Of a DNA stretch of 64,000 nucleotides, positions 1-7,968 are shown piece after piece (the stretch's first letter is position 1; every line of letters begins with the position of its first letter). The DNA is from Haloprofundus marisrubri. GTDB taxonomy: Archaea > Halobacteriota > Halobacteria > Halobacteriales > Haloferacaceae. The notes under the pieces were generated by a model. That model ran no database searches. It saw nothing but the letters and a program-made list of their open reading frames with translations, and had not been told where the DNA came from. The translations under genes and the position numbers were made by a program. The DNA is taken from contig NZ_LOPU01000029.1 of assembly GCF_001469955.1 (NCBI RefSeq), positions 744,001-808,000 of the forward strand, written 5' to 3'.

Positions 1-2
1 CC

Positions 3-650
3 GACGAGGACATCGTCAGTTGGGCGGAGCAGTACGCCGAAAACGGCCCCGAAGGGGTCGACGAGGACCTCCGCCGGGTGCCGTTCCTCGAAACCCGCGC
101 CGCCGCGAAAGAAGTCGGTGCGACCGTCGAGTTCAGAAAGAGCGAGGGTATCGACAGCAAGGACGACGCCCAACCCGGCGACTACATCTACGTCGGTATC
201 TCGGAGGTCAACGACGGGATGACCGACGACGAGGGCGCACTCCAACTCGACCGCGTTGACGGCGGACTCGTCTACCGCGCCGAAATCGAGGACGACTACA
301 ACATCTCGACGCTCGAACCGGTCATCGTCGGTGCCGACGCCACCGACACCGCCGATGTCGCCGACGACGCACTGCTCAACATCGACAACGTGTTCGTGCT
401 CAACGACGGCCGCGTCCTCTGTTGTGAGGACGCCGACCAGTTCAGACGCTCGTACCCCAACGACTGTCTGTACGTGTACACGCCGGAGGGCTGGACGCCC
501 GGCGAGGGCGAGGGCGACGAAGACGACGACCGAGGCCACGGCAACGACGACGGCCACGACGACGACAACCCCGGAAACGGAAAGGCGAAGGGTCGCGGTC
601 GGGGCCGCGGTGACAACGAAGACGACGAAGAGGACGAAGACGACGAGTAG
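3..650 (+). CDS. PhoX/DUF839-family protein, C-terminal part (5' end outside window)
   Basis: The frame is open from the left edge and ends at TAG, so only about the last 215 residues are seen. Segments such as DYIYVGISEVNDGM, NVFVLNDGRVLCCEDAD and DCLYVYTPEGW look like strands of the DUF839/PhoX beta-propeller, a family of secreted, metal-dependent phosphatases that are usually Tat-exported. This is family knowledge; the active-site region and signal peptide are not in the window. The last 45 residues are a spacer rich in Asp, Glu, Gly and His, common in surface proteins of halophiles. The gene converges on the Rieske gene, with a T-run near 709-713 that may end transcription. Confidence 0.7.
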   Translation, partial: DEDIVSWAEQYAENGPEGVDEDLRRVPFLETRAAAKEVGATVEFRKSEGIDSKDDAQPGDYIYVGISEVNDGMTDDEGALQLDRVDGGLVYRAEIEDDYNISTLEPVIVGADATDTADVADDALLNIDNVFVLNDGRVLCCEDADQFRRSYPNDCLYVYTPEGWTPGEGEGDEDDDRGHGNDDGHDDDNPGNGKAKGRGRGRGDNEDDEEDEDDE

Positions 651-742
651 TCCGACCGCCTAAACACCTCGGACGTGCCCTCGGTCGACGGTTCCCTCTC
701 ATCTCTGATTTTTGCTTCACCAACGTTTCGGCGGTGACTCGA

Positions 743-2509
743 CTACTCGTCTCCGACCGCCTGATGAATCTTCTCGCCCCGCTGTAGCCGCGAGGCGATG
801 GTGAACGTCTGCTCGCGTTCGCGCCGCGTCGGGAAGTGCGCCGCTAGGTAGCGCGCGACGGCGACGGCGAGCGTCCGAACTTCTTCTGCTGCGTCGCGTT
901 CGTCCATCTGCGCGAATCCGGCTTCGAGCGCCTGATACGTGTGGAACCCGGCGTCCTCGCGGAGCAGCGCCTCACCCAACCGCTCCCGGAGCGTCGACAG
1001 GTCGCCGCCCGCGTCGAGGTAGTGCGCTGCGGCGCGGCCCGCGTCGTTGACTTCGCCTTCCATCTCGAACGTCATCCGGAGGTCGCCGAGCAGTTCCTCG
1101 GGGTCGGCGCTCTCGTCTCCCGGTTCGGGAACCGGCGCGGCCGGCGTGTTGAGAAACCGGTCGAGGTAGACGTTGACCGCCGCGTCGAACACACCTCGAT
1201 AGAGTTCGGGCGCGTCGGTCCGTTGGCTCGCCTGATGGACCGCGTTCGCGTAGGTGAACGTGTGGTGGACGGTGTTCCAGTCGGAGAACTCGTTGGCCGT
1301 CGAAAACTGTGCGACGCGCGTCGCGGCGGCGTACGCGACCGCTCGGGCGAGTTGCTCGACGGTCGCGCCCGCTCGAATCGCGTCTTCGAGCGCAGTGACG
1401 ACGCGGTCGGGGTCGTCGTCGCGGAGCGTCTCGGTGAAGTCGTCGGGTTCGGTCCACTCCTCTCCTTCGCCCGCCGCGCGCAACTCGTCCAAACGACCGA
1501 ACGAGTCGTCGAGCATCCCGGCGAGGTCTATCGGCTGTCGCCACGAGGAGCGTTCTTCGCTGCGGGCGGCGGTAGCGAGACCGTCGACGAGACTCGGGAG
1601 GACGTGTTCGGCGTGGTCCCAGCCGACGAGGTCCAGCGACTCACAGGCTTTGTTCACGAAGTCCATCGTGTGTCCGGTGTCGAGATAGCGGTGGTCCGTC
1701 GCCGCCGAGACGAGCATGTCCGTGAGTTCCGCCTGCGACGCACCCGAGGCGATAGCCGTCCGGAGACAGCGTTCCGCGCCGTCGGCGTCGCGTACCTCGA
1801 TGCAGTCGCGGAACCACGATTTCAATCGCTCGTGCGAGAGGTCGCGCGCCTCGAACGATTCTTGGTCGAACTTCGGTGGTTGGTTCGCGCAGTCGGACGC
1901 CACGTGGACGAGTCCCTGATACAGCGCGCGCTTCTCGTCCTCGTCGCGCAGCGTTGGGAGGACGTTCGCCATCGCCGTCAGAATCGTGAGACCGGAACTC
2001 CACCCGCCCTCGCGGTAGCGCGTGCCGAACAGCACCCCCGTCTCGACCTGTTCGCTCGCGTCGACACCCGCGTCGACGAGGCCGATTGCGGATTTGGCGA
2101 GCACGAGGCGAAGGTTCTGTTCGAGGCCGTCTTCGAGTCTGTTCGCCCAGTGGTCGGCGGGCGATTCGTCGCGCGTCGGGTGCGGGTCGACGTAGACGGC
2201 CCCGTCGCGCAGTTCGACGGGGTAGCTCTCCACGTCGTCGGCCCACGGGTCGAACGTATCGCCGCAGGAGAGTTCGAACCGCGCGTGATGCCAGTGACAG
2301 GTGAGGATGCCGTCCTCGACGCTGCCTTCGGTCAGCGGAAAGCCCATGTGCGGGCAGCGGTTGTCGACGGCGCGTACCTCGCCCTCGTGGTGGAACAGTG
2401 CGATTGCTCGGCCCTGTACGTTGACGAGCTTTCGTCCCGCCTCCGCCAGTTCGCGCTCGCTTGCGACTTCGACGGGTTCGGACCCGGCGTCCGGGGTCTC
2501 GGTGCTCAT
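743..2509 (-). CDS. Rieske [2Fe-2S] protein with long helical C-terminal domain
   Basis: The protein has 588 residues. Residues 12-110 form a small Rieske ferredoxin domain: the cluster ligands are Cys52/His54 in CPHMGF and Cys71/His74 in CHWH. The remaining 470 residues are predicted to be all-helical and carry conserved-looking His pairs (DTGHTMDF, TVHHTFTYANAVH, GFHTYQAL). I cannot name this domain; the His spacing faintly recalls questin-oxidase-like proteins, which is only inference. The open frame extends 39 residues upstream, but that part is poor, and ATG at 2509 starts a normal MSTETPD... N-terminus. A weak TATA-like TTTTGTG lies 25-30 bases upstream. The protein is cytoplasmic, with no signal peptide; the role is probably redox, substrate unknown. 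Confidence 0.75.
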   Translation of the reverse strand: MSTETPDAGSEPVEVASERELAEAGRKLVNVQGRAIALFHHEGEVRAVDNRCPHMGFPLTEGSVEDGILTCHWHHARFELSCGDTFDPWADDVESYPVELRDGAVYVDPHPTRDESPADHWANRLEDGLEQNLRLVLAKSAIGLVDAGVDASEQVETGVLFGTRYREGGWSSGLTILTAMANVLPTLRDEDEKRALYQGLVHVASDCANQPPKFDQESFEARDLSHERLKSWFRDCIEVRDADGAERCLRTAIASGASQAELTDMLVSAATDHRYLDTGHTMDFVNKACESLDLVGWDHAEHVLPSLVDGLATAARSEERSSWRQPIDLAGMLDDSFGRLDELRAAGEGEEWTEPDDFTETLRDDDPDRVVTALEDAIRAGATVEQLARAVAYAAATRVAQFSTANEFSDWNTVHHTFTYANAVHQASQRTDAPELYRGVFDAAVNVYLDRFLNTPAAPVPEPGDESADPEELLGDLRMTFEMEGEVNDAGRAAAHYLDAGGDLSTLRERLGEALLREDAGFHTYQALEAGFAQMDERDAAEEVRTLAVAVARYLAAHFPTRREREQTFTIASRLQRGEKIHQAVGDE

Positions 2510-2664
2510 GAGAGACGCTGACGAGTAGCAGGCACAAAACCGTTCGCTGGAGCCAATTTTTGCAACTAATTTGTCACAATCTGCGACGTGTCGAATCGGA
2601 CCGAGAGACGGTGTAGCGTGTCGCAAACCGGTTCGGTGACGGAGACAGTTCGGCGACGCGATGA

Positions 2665-2672
2665 TTTATATA
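2665..2672 (+). promoter_or_regulatory. TATA box of the PHP gene; sets a leaderless GTG start
   Basis: TTTATATA lies 25-32 bases before GTG 2697, the spacing expected for an archaeal leaderless promoter. It lies inside the longer open frame that begins at 2661, so the longer frame cannot be the translated one. Confidence 0.65.
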
Positions 2673-2696
2673 GCAGCACACGTAGTTCCTATAACC

Positions 2697-3737
2697 GTGT
2701 CGCTCACCCTCCACATCGACCCCCACGTCCACTCCGAAGCGTCGTACGACGCGGCCGACCCGGTCGAGCTCATCTTGGAGCAGGCGGCCGAAATCGGTCT
2801 CGACGCGGTGGTCATCACCGACCACGACACCATCGAGGAGTCGCTTCGCGCGGCCGAACTCGCACCGCTGTACGGCCTCGTCGGCATTCCCGGCGTCGAA
2901 GTTTCGACTGCCGAGGGCCACCTCTTGGCAATCGGTGTCGAAGAGATGCCGCCGAAGCGACGGCCGTACGGCGAGACCATCGAGTGGGTTCACGACCACG
3001 GCGGCGTCGCCATCGTCCCGCATCCGTTCCAGCGCAGTCGCCACGGCGTCAGAAAACGGGTGCTCGACGCGCTCGTCGTCGACGAGAGCGAGGAACCGGC
3101 CGCAGCCGTCGACACACCCAAGCCCGCCGCTGCCACCGCGGTCACCGCTGGTGCGTCCGCCGACACCGACGGCGGAATCGACGAAGACGACGGGAAAAAC
3201 GCGGACGCCGATGTCCGGAGGGCGGCCCGGACGCCGGACGCCGTCGAAGTGTACAACTCGTGGCTGTTTACGGGCTACAAGAACCGGCGCGCGCGCCGGT
3301 TCGCCGACGCGCACGACTATCCCGGTGTCGCCGCCAGCGACGCGCACTCACTGTCGCTCGTCGGCCGGGCGTACACCGCGCTCACGATTCCGGACGCGAC
3401 GCGTGCGGACCTCGACGCGTCGCTGATTCTCGAGGCCATCCGCGACGGGTCGACGACGGTACAGGGTCGGCGAACGCCGATACCGATTTCCGCGCGTCAC
3501 TACGCCATCGGCGCGGCCAGAAAGAGCGGTTACTACGCGAAAATCGGCGCGCTCCGGAGCGGAAAGGCGGCGAAAGCGGGTGCGATGCTCAGCGCGAAGG
3601 CGGCCAAAACCGGCGCGCTCGTCAGCGGACGCGCGGCGAAGACCAGTGCGGTCCTCGGCAGTCGGTACGCGGCGGTCGGTGCGGTCCGCACCGCACGCCT
3701 GCTGTCGAACCTCTCGCCACACTCTCGTTCGCCGTAA
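2697..3737 (+). CDS. PHP-domain phosphoesterase with C-terminal 11-residue repeats
   Basis: The protein has 346 residues from GTG 2697. The PHP metal site is clear: HVH at 10-12, TDHD at 41-44, HPF near 108, and SDAHS near 209. PHP proteins hydrolyse phosphoesters (polymerase and histidinol-phosphatase relatives); the substrate here is unknown. Between the third and fourth motifs is an acidic, Ala-rich insert of about 45 residues. Residues 280-334 form five tandem 11-mers (AAKAGAMLSAK, AAKTGALVSGR, AAKTSAVLGSR and relatives) that should make a basic amphipathic helix. The gene is divergent from the Rieske gene. A second PHP protein lies at 7043-7729 but lacks the repeats. Confidence 0.8.
   Translation: MSLTLHIDPHVHSEASYDAADPVELILEQAAEIGLDAVVITDHDTIEESLRAAELAPLYGLVGIPGVEVSTAEGHLLAIGVEEMPPKRRPYGETIEWVHDHGGVAIVPHPFQRSRHGVRKRVLDALVVDESEEPAAAVDTPKPAAATAVTAGASADTDGGIDEDDGKNADADVRRAARTPDAVEVYNSWLFTGYKNRRARRFADAHDYPGVAASDAHSLSLVGRAYTALTIPDATRADLDASLILEAIRDGSTTVQGRRTPIPISARHYAIGAARKSGYYAKIGALRSGKAAKAGAMLSAKAAKTGALVSGRAAKTSAVLGSRYAAVGAVRTARLLSNLSPHSRSP
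3534..3698 (+). repeat. Five tandem 33-bp units encoding 11-mers in the PHP protein
   Basis: Five consecutive 33-base units encode YAKIGALRSGK, AAKAGAMLSAK, AAKTGALVSGR, AAKTSAVLGSR and YAAVGAVRTAR. The DNA has diverged while the protein pattern (A-A-K-x-G/S-A-x-x-S-x-K/R) is kept, which argues for selection on the helix and against a recent expansion. Confidence 0.8.
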
Positions 3738-3835
3738 ACGTTCTCGCGTCGGATTCTCGTCCGTCGTTCGAATATCGAAGTCACGAACGGACTGCAGAGA
3801 GCGACGGAACCGTTGCCGTCCGGCCGTCGGCGCCC

Positions 3836-4105
3836 CTACGACTCTATCTTCTCGACGATTCGTCTCGCTTCGTCGCGCGCATGCTCCTCGCCGGCCTGTT
3901 TCTTGATGAGCACGCTTTCGACTTCCCACTCGTCGCTTCCCTCTCGCTTTCCGGTTCGCACCTCGCTGTTCCCCGACACCGACTGCGCGACGTCTGCGGC
4001 CCAGTCTGGCGTCCGAATATCGTCGAACCCGTCGGGGTCGCGAAAGCGGACGTGGTAGTAGTCGTCTCCGCTCTCGACGGTCTGGATGTCGGGTACGTCG
4101 GGCAT
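3836..4105 (-). CDS. Conserved haloarchaeal protein, unknown function
   Basis: The product has 89 residues and begins MPDVPDIQTVES. I do not recognise a named domain. The N-terminal half has aromatic beta-strand-like segments (DDYYHVRFRDPDGFDDI, then TPDWAADVAQSVSG). The C-terminal half is charged and likely helical (EEHARDEARRIVEKIES). No Cys, signal peptide or membrane segment is present. A start five codons upstream is possible, but ATG 4105 has a TATA-like CTTTAGA about 25-30 bases before it (4129-4135). The gene sits alone between the PHP gene and carA. Confidence 0.6.
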   Translation of the reverse strand: MPDVPDIQTVESGDDYYHVRFRDPDGFDDIRTPDWAADVAQSVSGNSEVRTGKREGSDEWEVESVLIKKQAGEEHARDEARRIVEKIES

Positions 4106-4263
4106 CGTCGTCGGTACCACGGGTATCGTCTAAAGCGACGCCCTGAATCGACGCGGTGCCGATGTGGTGCTGAGGTGGTACCTGCGGCGTACTGACACGC
4201 TGCACCAGTCGCTCAGAGTTCGGCGGTGAAAAACACAAAAACGTCGACGAGCGCGTTCGGCGC

Positions 4264-5334
4264 TCAGTCGGCGATGATTCGACGCTTGCCGGCCGTCTCG
4301 CCGAGTTCGAGCACGTCGTCGAAGAAGCCGAGCGAGTCGTTCGGACCGGGGTTCGCCTCGGGGTGGTACTGACGCGTGATGACGTTCAGTTCCTCGCTCG
4401 CCAGTCCTTCTGCGGTGTCGTCGTTGACGTTGACCTGCGTCACGTCGAGATTTCCGGGGTCGGCGACGGTGTAGCCGTGGTTCTGCGTCGTCATCACGAC
4501 TTGGCCGCTTTCGAGGTCACGGACGGGTTGGTTGACGCCGCGGTGACCGAACGCCATCTTCTCGGTGTCGCCGCCGACCGCACGAGCGACGATTTGCTGG
4601 CCGAGACAGATGCCCGCGACAGCGACGTTGTCGTCCTCGACGAACGCTTCGACGAGCGACTGGGCGTTTCCGAAGTTCGCCGGGTCGCCCGGGCCGTTCG
4701 AGATGAACAGCACGTCCGGGTCGATGTCGGCGACAGTCTCCTCGGAAGCGTCGTACGGCAGCACGTGGACGTCCGCGCCGCGTTCGCGCAGCGAGGAGAC
4801 GATGGAGCCTTTTGCTCCGCAGTCGATGAGCGCGACGGTCGGGCCGTCACCCTCGTAGTGGCGCGCTTCGGGGACGGTGACCTGCGACCCGATGTCGGTG
4901 TGGTCGCTCATTCCCTCGCATTTCTCCAGTTCCTCGCGGGCGTCTTCGGGCGTCACGTCGTCGCCAACGGCGATACCGCATTTCATCGCCCCTTCCTCGC
5001 GGACCGTCGTGACGAGGTCACGCGTGTCGAGGTGGTCGATGGCGGGTACTCCCTCGGCGGACAGCCACTTTGCGACGTCGTCGGTGAACTCCCGGGCGAG
5101 CGCCGCGCGCGGGTGAACGCGAGAGCTCTCGAATCGCTCTCGCCGGACGCCGTAGTTTCCGATGAGGGGGTACGAGAAGGTGAGCACCTGTTCCTCGTAG
5201 GAGGGGTCGGTGAGGCTCTCTTCGTATCCTGTGTAGGCGGTCGTGAACACCAGTTCTCCGCGGGCGCGTCCTGGTGCACGTCCACGTCCTTTCACGACGC
5301 GTCCGTCAGCCAGCGCGATGTAGGCGTCCGACAT
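4264..5334 (-). CDS. carA: Carbamoyl-phosphate synthase small (glutaminase) subunit
   Basis: The product has 356 residues, the normal length. It releases ammonia from glutamine and passes it to CarB for carbamoyl phosphate, feeding pyrimidine and arginine synthesis in the cytoplasm. The N-terminal CPSase small domain (ALADGRVVKGRG, TAYTGYEESLTDPSY) is followed by a class I glutamine amidotransferase domain with the nucleophile Cys in GICLGQQ and the His/Glu of HPEANPGP. ATG 5334 is preferred over an upstream codon because a TATA-like element (TTATTA on this strand, around 5361-5367) lies about 27-33 bases upstream. carB is not adjacent. It is divergent from an Lrp regulator that may control it. 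Confidence 0.95.
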   Translation of the reverse strand: MSDAYIALADGRVVKGRGRAPGRARGELVFTTAYTGYEESLTDPSYEEQVLTFSYPLIGNYGVRRERFESSRVHPRAALAREFTDDVAKWLSAEGVPAIDHLDTRDLVTTVREEGAMKCGIAVGDDVTPEDAREELEKCEGMSDHTDIGSQVTVPEARHYEGDGPTVALIDCGAKGSIVSSLRERGADVHVLPYDASEETVADIDPDVLFISNGPGDPANFGNAQSLVEAFVEDDNVAVAGICLGQQIVARAVGGDTEKMAFGHRGVNQPVRDLESGQVVMTTQNHGYTVADPGNLDVTQVNVNDDTAEGLASEELNVITRQYHPEANPGPNDSLGFFDDVLELGETAGKRRIIAD

Positions 5335-5360
5335 TACGAGAAACACATGGATTGCGGGGT

Positions 5361-5410
5361 AATAAGTGCTTCTTTCGAAGCGAGACTACGAATTTCGTAA
5401 TCGGTATAAG
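5361..5410. promoter_or_regulatory. Divergent carA/lrp promoter with palindromic operators
   Basis: Two inverted repeats lie between the two TATA elements: GCTTC-TTTC-GAAGC (5368-5381) and TACGAA-T-TTCGTA (5387-5399). The second ends six bases before the lrp TATA box (TATAAG, 5406-5411), where BRE and TFB bind. Lrp-type dimers often bind such sites next to their own gene, so autoregulation and control of carA are reasonable inferences. Confidence 0.5.
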
Positions 5411-5431
5411 TCCACCAACACACGTCGGTGT

Positions 5432-5851
5432 ATGGACGACTTGGACCGCCGCATCCTGAACGTCCTCAGACGGGACGCACGGACGCCGTACACGGAAATT
5501 GCCGAACGCGTCGGCACCTCCGAGGGGACGATTCGGAACCGCGTCGAGCGGATGACCACCGAAGGAGTCATCGAACGGTTCACCGTCTCCACCCGGACTG
5601 GGAACATCAAGGCGATGGTCGAAATCTCGGTTGAGATGAACGTCAACACGAGCGAGGTATCCGAACAACTCGCCGACTGGGAGACGGTAGACTTCGTCTG
5701 GCAGGTCTCCGGCGAGGAGGACATCGTCCTCATCGTCGACGCCGCCGACACGCGCGCGGTGAACGAACTCATCACGCGCGCCCGGGAGATGGAGGACATA
5801 AAGAGCACGAAGACGCGCCTCATCCTCGACGAACGTCTCGGACAGGGGTGA
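5432..5851 (+). CDS. Lrp/AsnC-family transcriptional regulator
   Basis: The product has 139 residues. An N-terminal winged helix-turn-helix (DDLDRRILNVLRRDART through GTSEGTIRNRVERMTTEGVI) is followed by an alpha/beta RAM domain (TGNIKAMVEISVEM, DFVWQVSGEEDIVLIVDA) that normally binds amino acids and drives oligomerisation. ATG 5432 is 22 residues inside the open frame and has TATAAG about 25 bases upstream, indicating a leaderless transcript. Head-to-head placement with carA suggests it senses an amino acid or nitrogen signal and acts on the shared promoter; the effector cannot be told from sequence. Confidence 0.88.
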   Translation: MDDLDRRILNVLRRDARTPYTEIAERVGTSEGTIRNRVERMTTEGVIERFTVSTRTGNIKAMVEISVEMNVNTSEVSEQLADWETVDFVWQVSGEEDIVLIVDAADTRAVNELITRAREMEDIKSTKTRLILDERLGQG

Positions 5852-5900
5852 ACACCCCCCAACGTTTTCGCACTCGCTGACGTATTTCAGCGCGAACAGT

Positions 5901-6959
5901 ATGCCGTCCCCAGAGAACCTTCGCTCGGATACGTCGACGACTAGGAACCGAACTGACGGCCGACGCGTCCGTGCGGATGGAGGTCACCCGACCCACAGCG
6001 ACCGGATGCTCATCCTCCATCCCGAGAGCGGCAACGGCGACCACGACCACGAGGTCCGCCGACTCGCCACCGAACACGGCTTCTCCATCCGCGAGACCGA
6101 CGACGCGGGCGACGCGATTCGCTTCGCCGCCGACGCCGTTGACGACGGGGCGGAGTTCGTCGCGGCCGCCGGTGGTGACGGCACGCTCAACGAAGTCATC
6201 GAAGGAATCCGCCGCGCCGACGGTTTCGAGCAGGTCACGTTCGGCGTCGTCCCCTGCGGGACGGGCAACAACTTCGCCGAGAACGTCGGCATCGAGAGCA
6301 TCGAACACGCGTTCGAGGTGTTCGAGTCGGGCGGCAGACGCCGCATCGACCTCGGCGTCGTCCACTGGGGGACTGACGAACCATCGTGGGCACGCGACCC
6401 GAGCGAGGAAGACCCCAGTGCCGGCGGTACGCGAGCCTTTCTCAACTCCTGTGTAGGCGGGTTCACCGCCGAGGCCAGCGACGAGACGTCCTCGGACCTC
6501 AAAGAGCGACTCGGCGTCGCCGCCTACGTACTCAGCACGCTCCGCGTGATGACTGATTTCGACGGGATACGGATGCACATAGACACGCACGGCCGAGAAC
6601 AACAGTGGTCCGGCGACGCGGTCTCGGTGCTCATCGGCAACGGCCGTCGCTTCCCCGTCGAAGGTCGGACGCAGGCCGACATGGAGGATGGGCGCTTGGA
6701 CGTGACCATCGTCGAAGAGCGGCCGACTATCGACTTGGTCGGACAGGCGGCCGCCTCCCGGCTGTTCGGCCGCGACACCGAACACATCAACCGATTGAAA
6801 ACCCCGGCGCTCCAGTTGGATGTGCTCTCGGGCGAGACGCTTCGCTTCAGTCTCGACGGCGAGATGATAGAGACGGCGTCGCTGACGGTCGAAACACTCG
6901 AAGGCGTCGTCGAACTGCCCGTCGGCGATGCGTACGAACCCGACCCCGACGACGACTGA
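5901..6959 (+). CDS. Diacylglycerol/sphingosine kinase-like lipid kinase (DAGK catalytic domain)
   Basis: The product has 352 residues as called. It has the DAGK/YegS fold: an NxxSG-like start (LHPESGNGD), the nucleotide-binding motif GGDGTLNEV, then GTGNNFA, with a C-terminal beta-sandwich (DMEDGRLDVTIVEE, LDGEMIETASLTVE). Family members phosphorylate lipid alcohols; in archaea a role in ether-lipid metabolism is plausible but unproven. The first 35 residues are Arg-rich and unlike relatives, so Met at 6006 (MLILHPESG) may be the true start. No membrane segment. It converges on the second PHP gene. Confidence 0.8.
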   Translation: MPSPENLRSDTSTTRNRTDGRRVRADGGHPTHSDRMLILHPESGNGDHDHEVRRLATEHGFSIRETDDAGDAIRFAADAVDDGAEFVAAAGGDGTLNEVIEGIRRADGFEQVTFGVVPCGTGNNFAENVGIESIEHAFEVFESGGRRRIDLGVVHWGTDEPSWARDPSEEDPSAGGTRAFLNSCVGGFTAEASDETSSDLKERLGVAAYVLSTLRVMTDFDGIRMHIDTHGREQQWSGDAVSVLIGNGRRFPVEGRTQADMEDGRLDVTIVEERPTIDLVGQAAASRLFGRDTEHINRLKTPALQLDVLSGETLRFSLDGEMIETASLTVETLEGVVELPVGDAYEPDPDDD

Positions 6960-7042
6960 AGCAGACGGTCGAAGCGTGAGGCGAACAGTCGACAACGAAG
7001 AAAACGGACGACGGGTCCGAGAAACGACCGACGACTGAGCGC

Positions 7043-7729
7043 TCAGTCGTCGCTTTTCTGACCCTGTGCAGTCGGTTCGGGGTCGAGCCACTGTTTTCGG
7101 GCGTGGATACGCGTGTACGCCTCGTCGAGCAACTCGTCGAGCGGACTCAGTTTGACGACGGGTTCGACGCGACCCTCGCGGATTGCGGCGGCGACCGACT
7201 CAGCCGAGAGGTCTGGAGCGTCGATTTCGGTGTACGCCCGTCCGATTTCGAACGGGTAGTGTGCGTCGCTACCGCCGACCAGCGGAAGGCCGAGTTCTTC
7301 GGCGAGTCGTCGCGTCCGTGCGATGTGTTCGGTGTTCTTCCCGTTGAGTTCGACGGCGTCGAACGCCGCCCCCGAGTTACGCGCGGAACTGTTTCGGAAC
7401 GGATGGGCGAGAATCGTCGCACAGCCACGCTCGTGGGCGAGGTCGACCAGTTCGCCCGGCGTAAGCGCGTTTGGTTCGGTCCGTCTCGGAGGGTTCGGCC
7501 CCACGACGAGGACGTGCCCTTCTGTCGTCGTCACTTCGTTGCCGGGAATCGTCGGAAAGTCGCCCTCCGCGGAGTACGCGTAGTCGTGGTTCGTCACGGC
7601 GAACCCGTCGAGTCCTCGGAGTTTGGCGAAGACGCCGTTGAGTTTGAGACCGATTGGGTCGTATCGGGTCGGGCGTCCGCGCCACCCGTGGAAAAACCGA
7701 CTGTGTGAGTGCAGGTCGACGGAGAACAC
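7043..7729 (-). CDS. PHP-domain phosphoesterase-like protein
   Basis: The product has 228 residues. The PHP metal-binding pattern is present: DLHSHSRF at the N-terminus, TNHDYAY, HPFRNSS, and GGSDAHYPFEIG. The frame is open for 79 more codons upstream, but that part has no PHP character; GTG 7729 gives VFSVDLHSHS, where relatives begin. The region LDELLDEAYTRIHARKQW near the end is probably helical. The enzyme is likely a soluble metal-dependent phosphatase of unknown substrate. It differs strongly from the PHP protein at 2697 and lacks the 11-mer repeats. Confidence 0.75.
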   Translation of the reverse strand: MFSVDLHSHSRFFHGWRGRPTRYDPIGLKLNGVFAKLRGLDGFAVTNHDYAYSAEGDFPTIPGNEVTTTEGHVLVVGPNPPRRTEPNALTPGELVDLAHERGCATILAHPFRNSSARNSGAAFDAVELNGKNTEHIARTRRLAEELGLPLVGGSDAHYPFEIGRAYTEIDAPDLSAESVAAAIREGRVEPVVKLSPLDELLDEAYTRIHARKQWLDPEPTAQGQKSDD

Positions 7730-7826
7730 ACTGTATAACGTCGCTACACACTCTTTGTTCTTCCCCCCGCACACGCCAGTCTCCGGTGCCCGCGGGCGTG
7801 TGTGGCCGAATGTAGGTGTCGCCGAG

Positions 7827-7874
7827 TCGACGGTTCGACGGTTCGACAAGTCGATGGGTCGAGGAGTCGACGAG
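7827..7874. repeat. Six phased octamers beginning TCGA
   Basis: TCGA occurs exactly every eight bases at 7827, 7835, 7843, 7851, 7859 and 7867. The first two units are identical (TCGACGGT) and the others diverge after TCGA. The array lies in the 239-base gap between the second PHP gene and idi. Confidence 0.7.
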
Positions 7875-7968
7875 AACGAACTCACCCCCGCCACGACAGG
7901 CGTCGTTCCCCAGTTTGCCCGGCGGCCGCATCGAAGAGTCCTTGACCCCCGTCGCAGATGAAACACGT

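Noticed and set aside
941-2521. Long plus-strand open frame (526 codons) antisense to the Rieske gene
   Set aside because: High-GC DNA gives long antisense frames. Its translation is Arg/Val-rich with no domain, while the minus strand encodes a clear Rieske protein.
2661-2696. Longer N-terminus for the PHP protein
   Set aside because: The added codons contain the TATA box; the leaderless GTG at 2697 fits both promoter spacing and family alignment.
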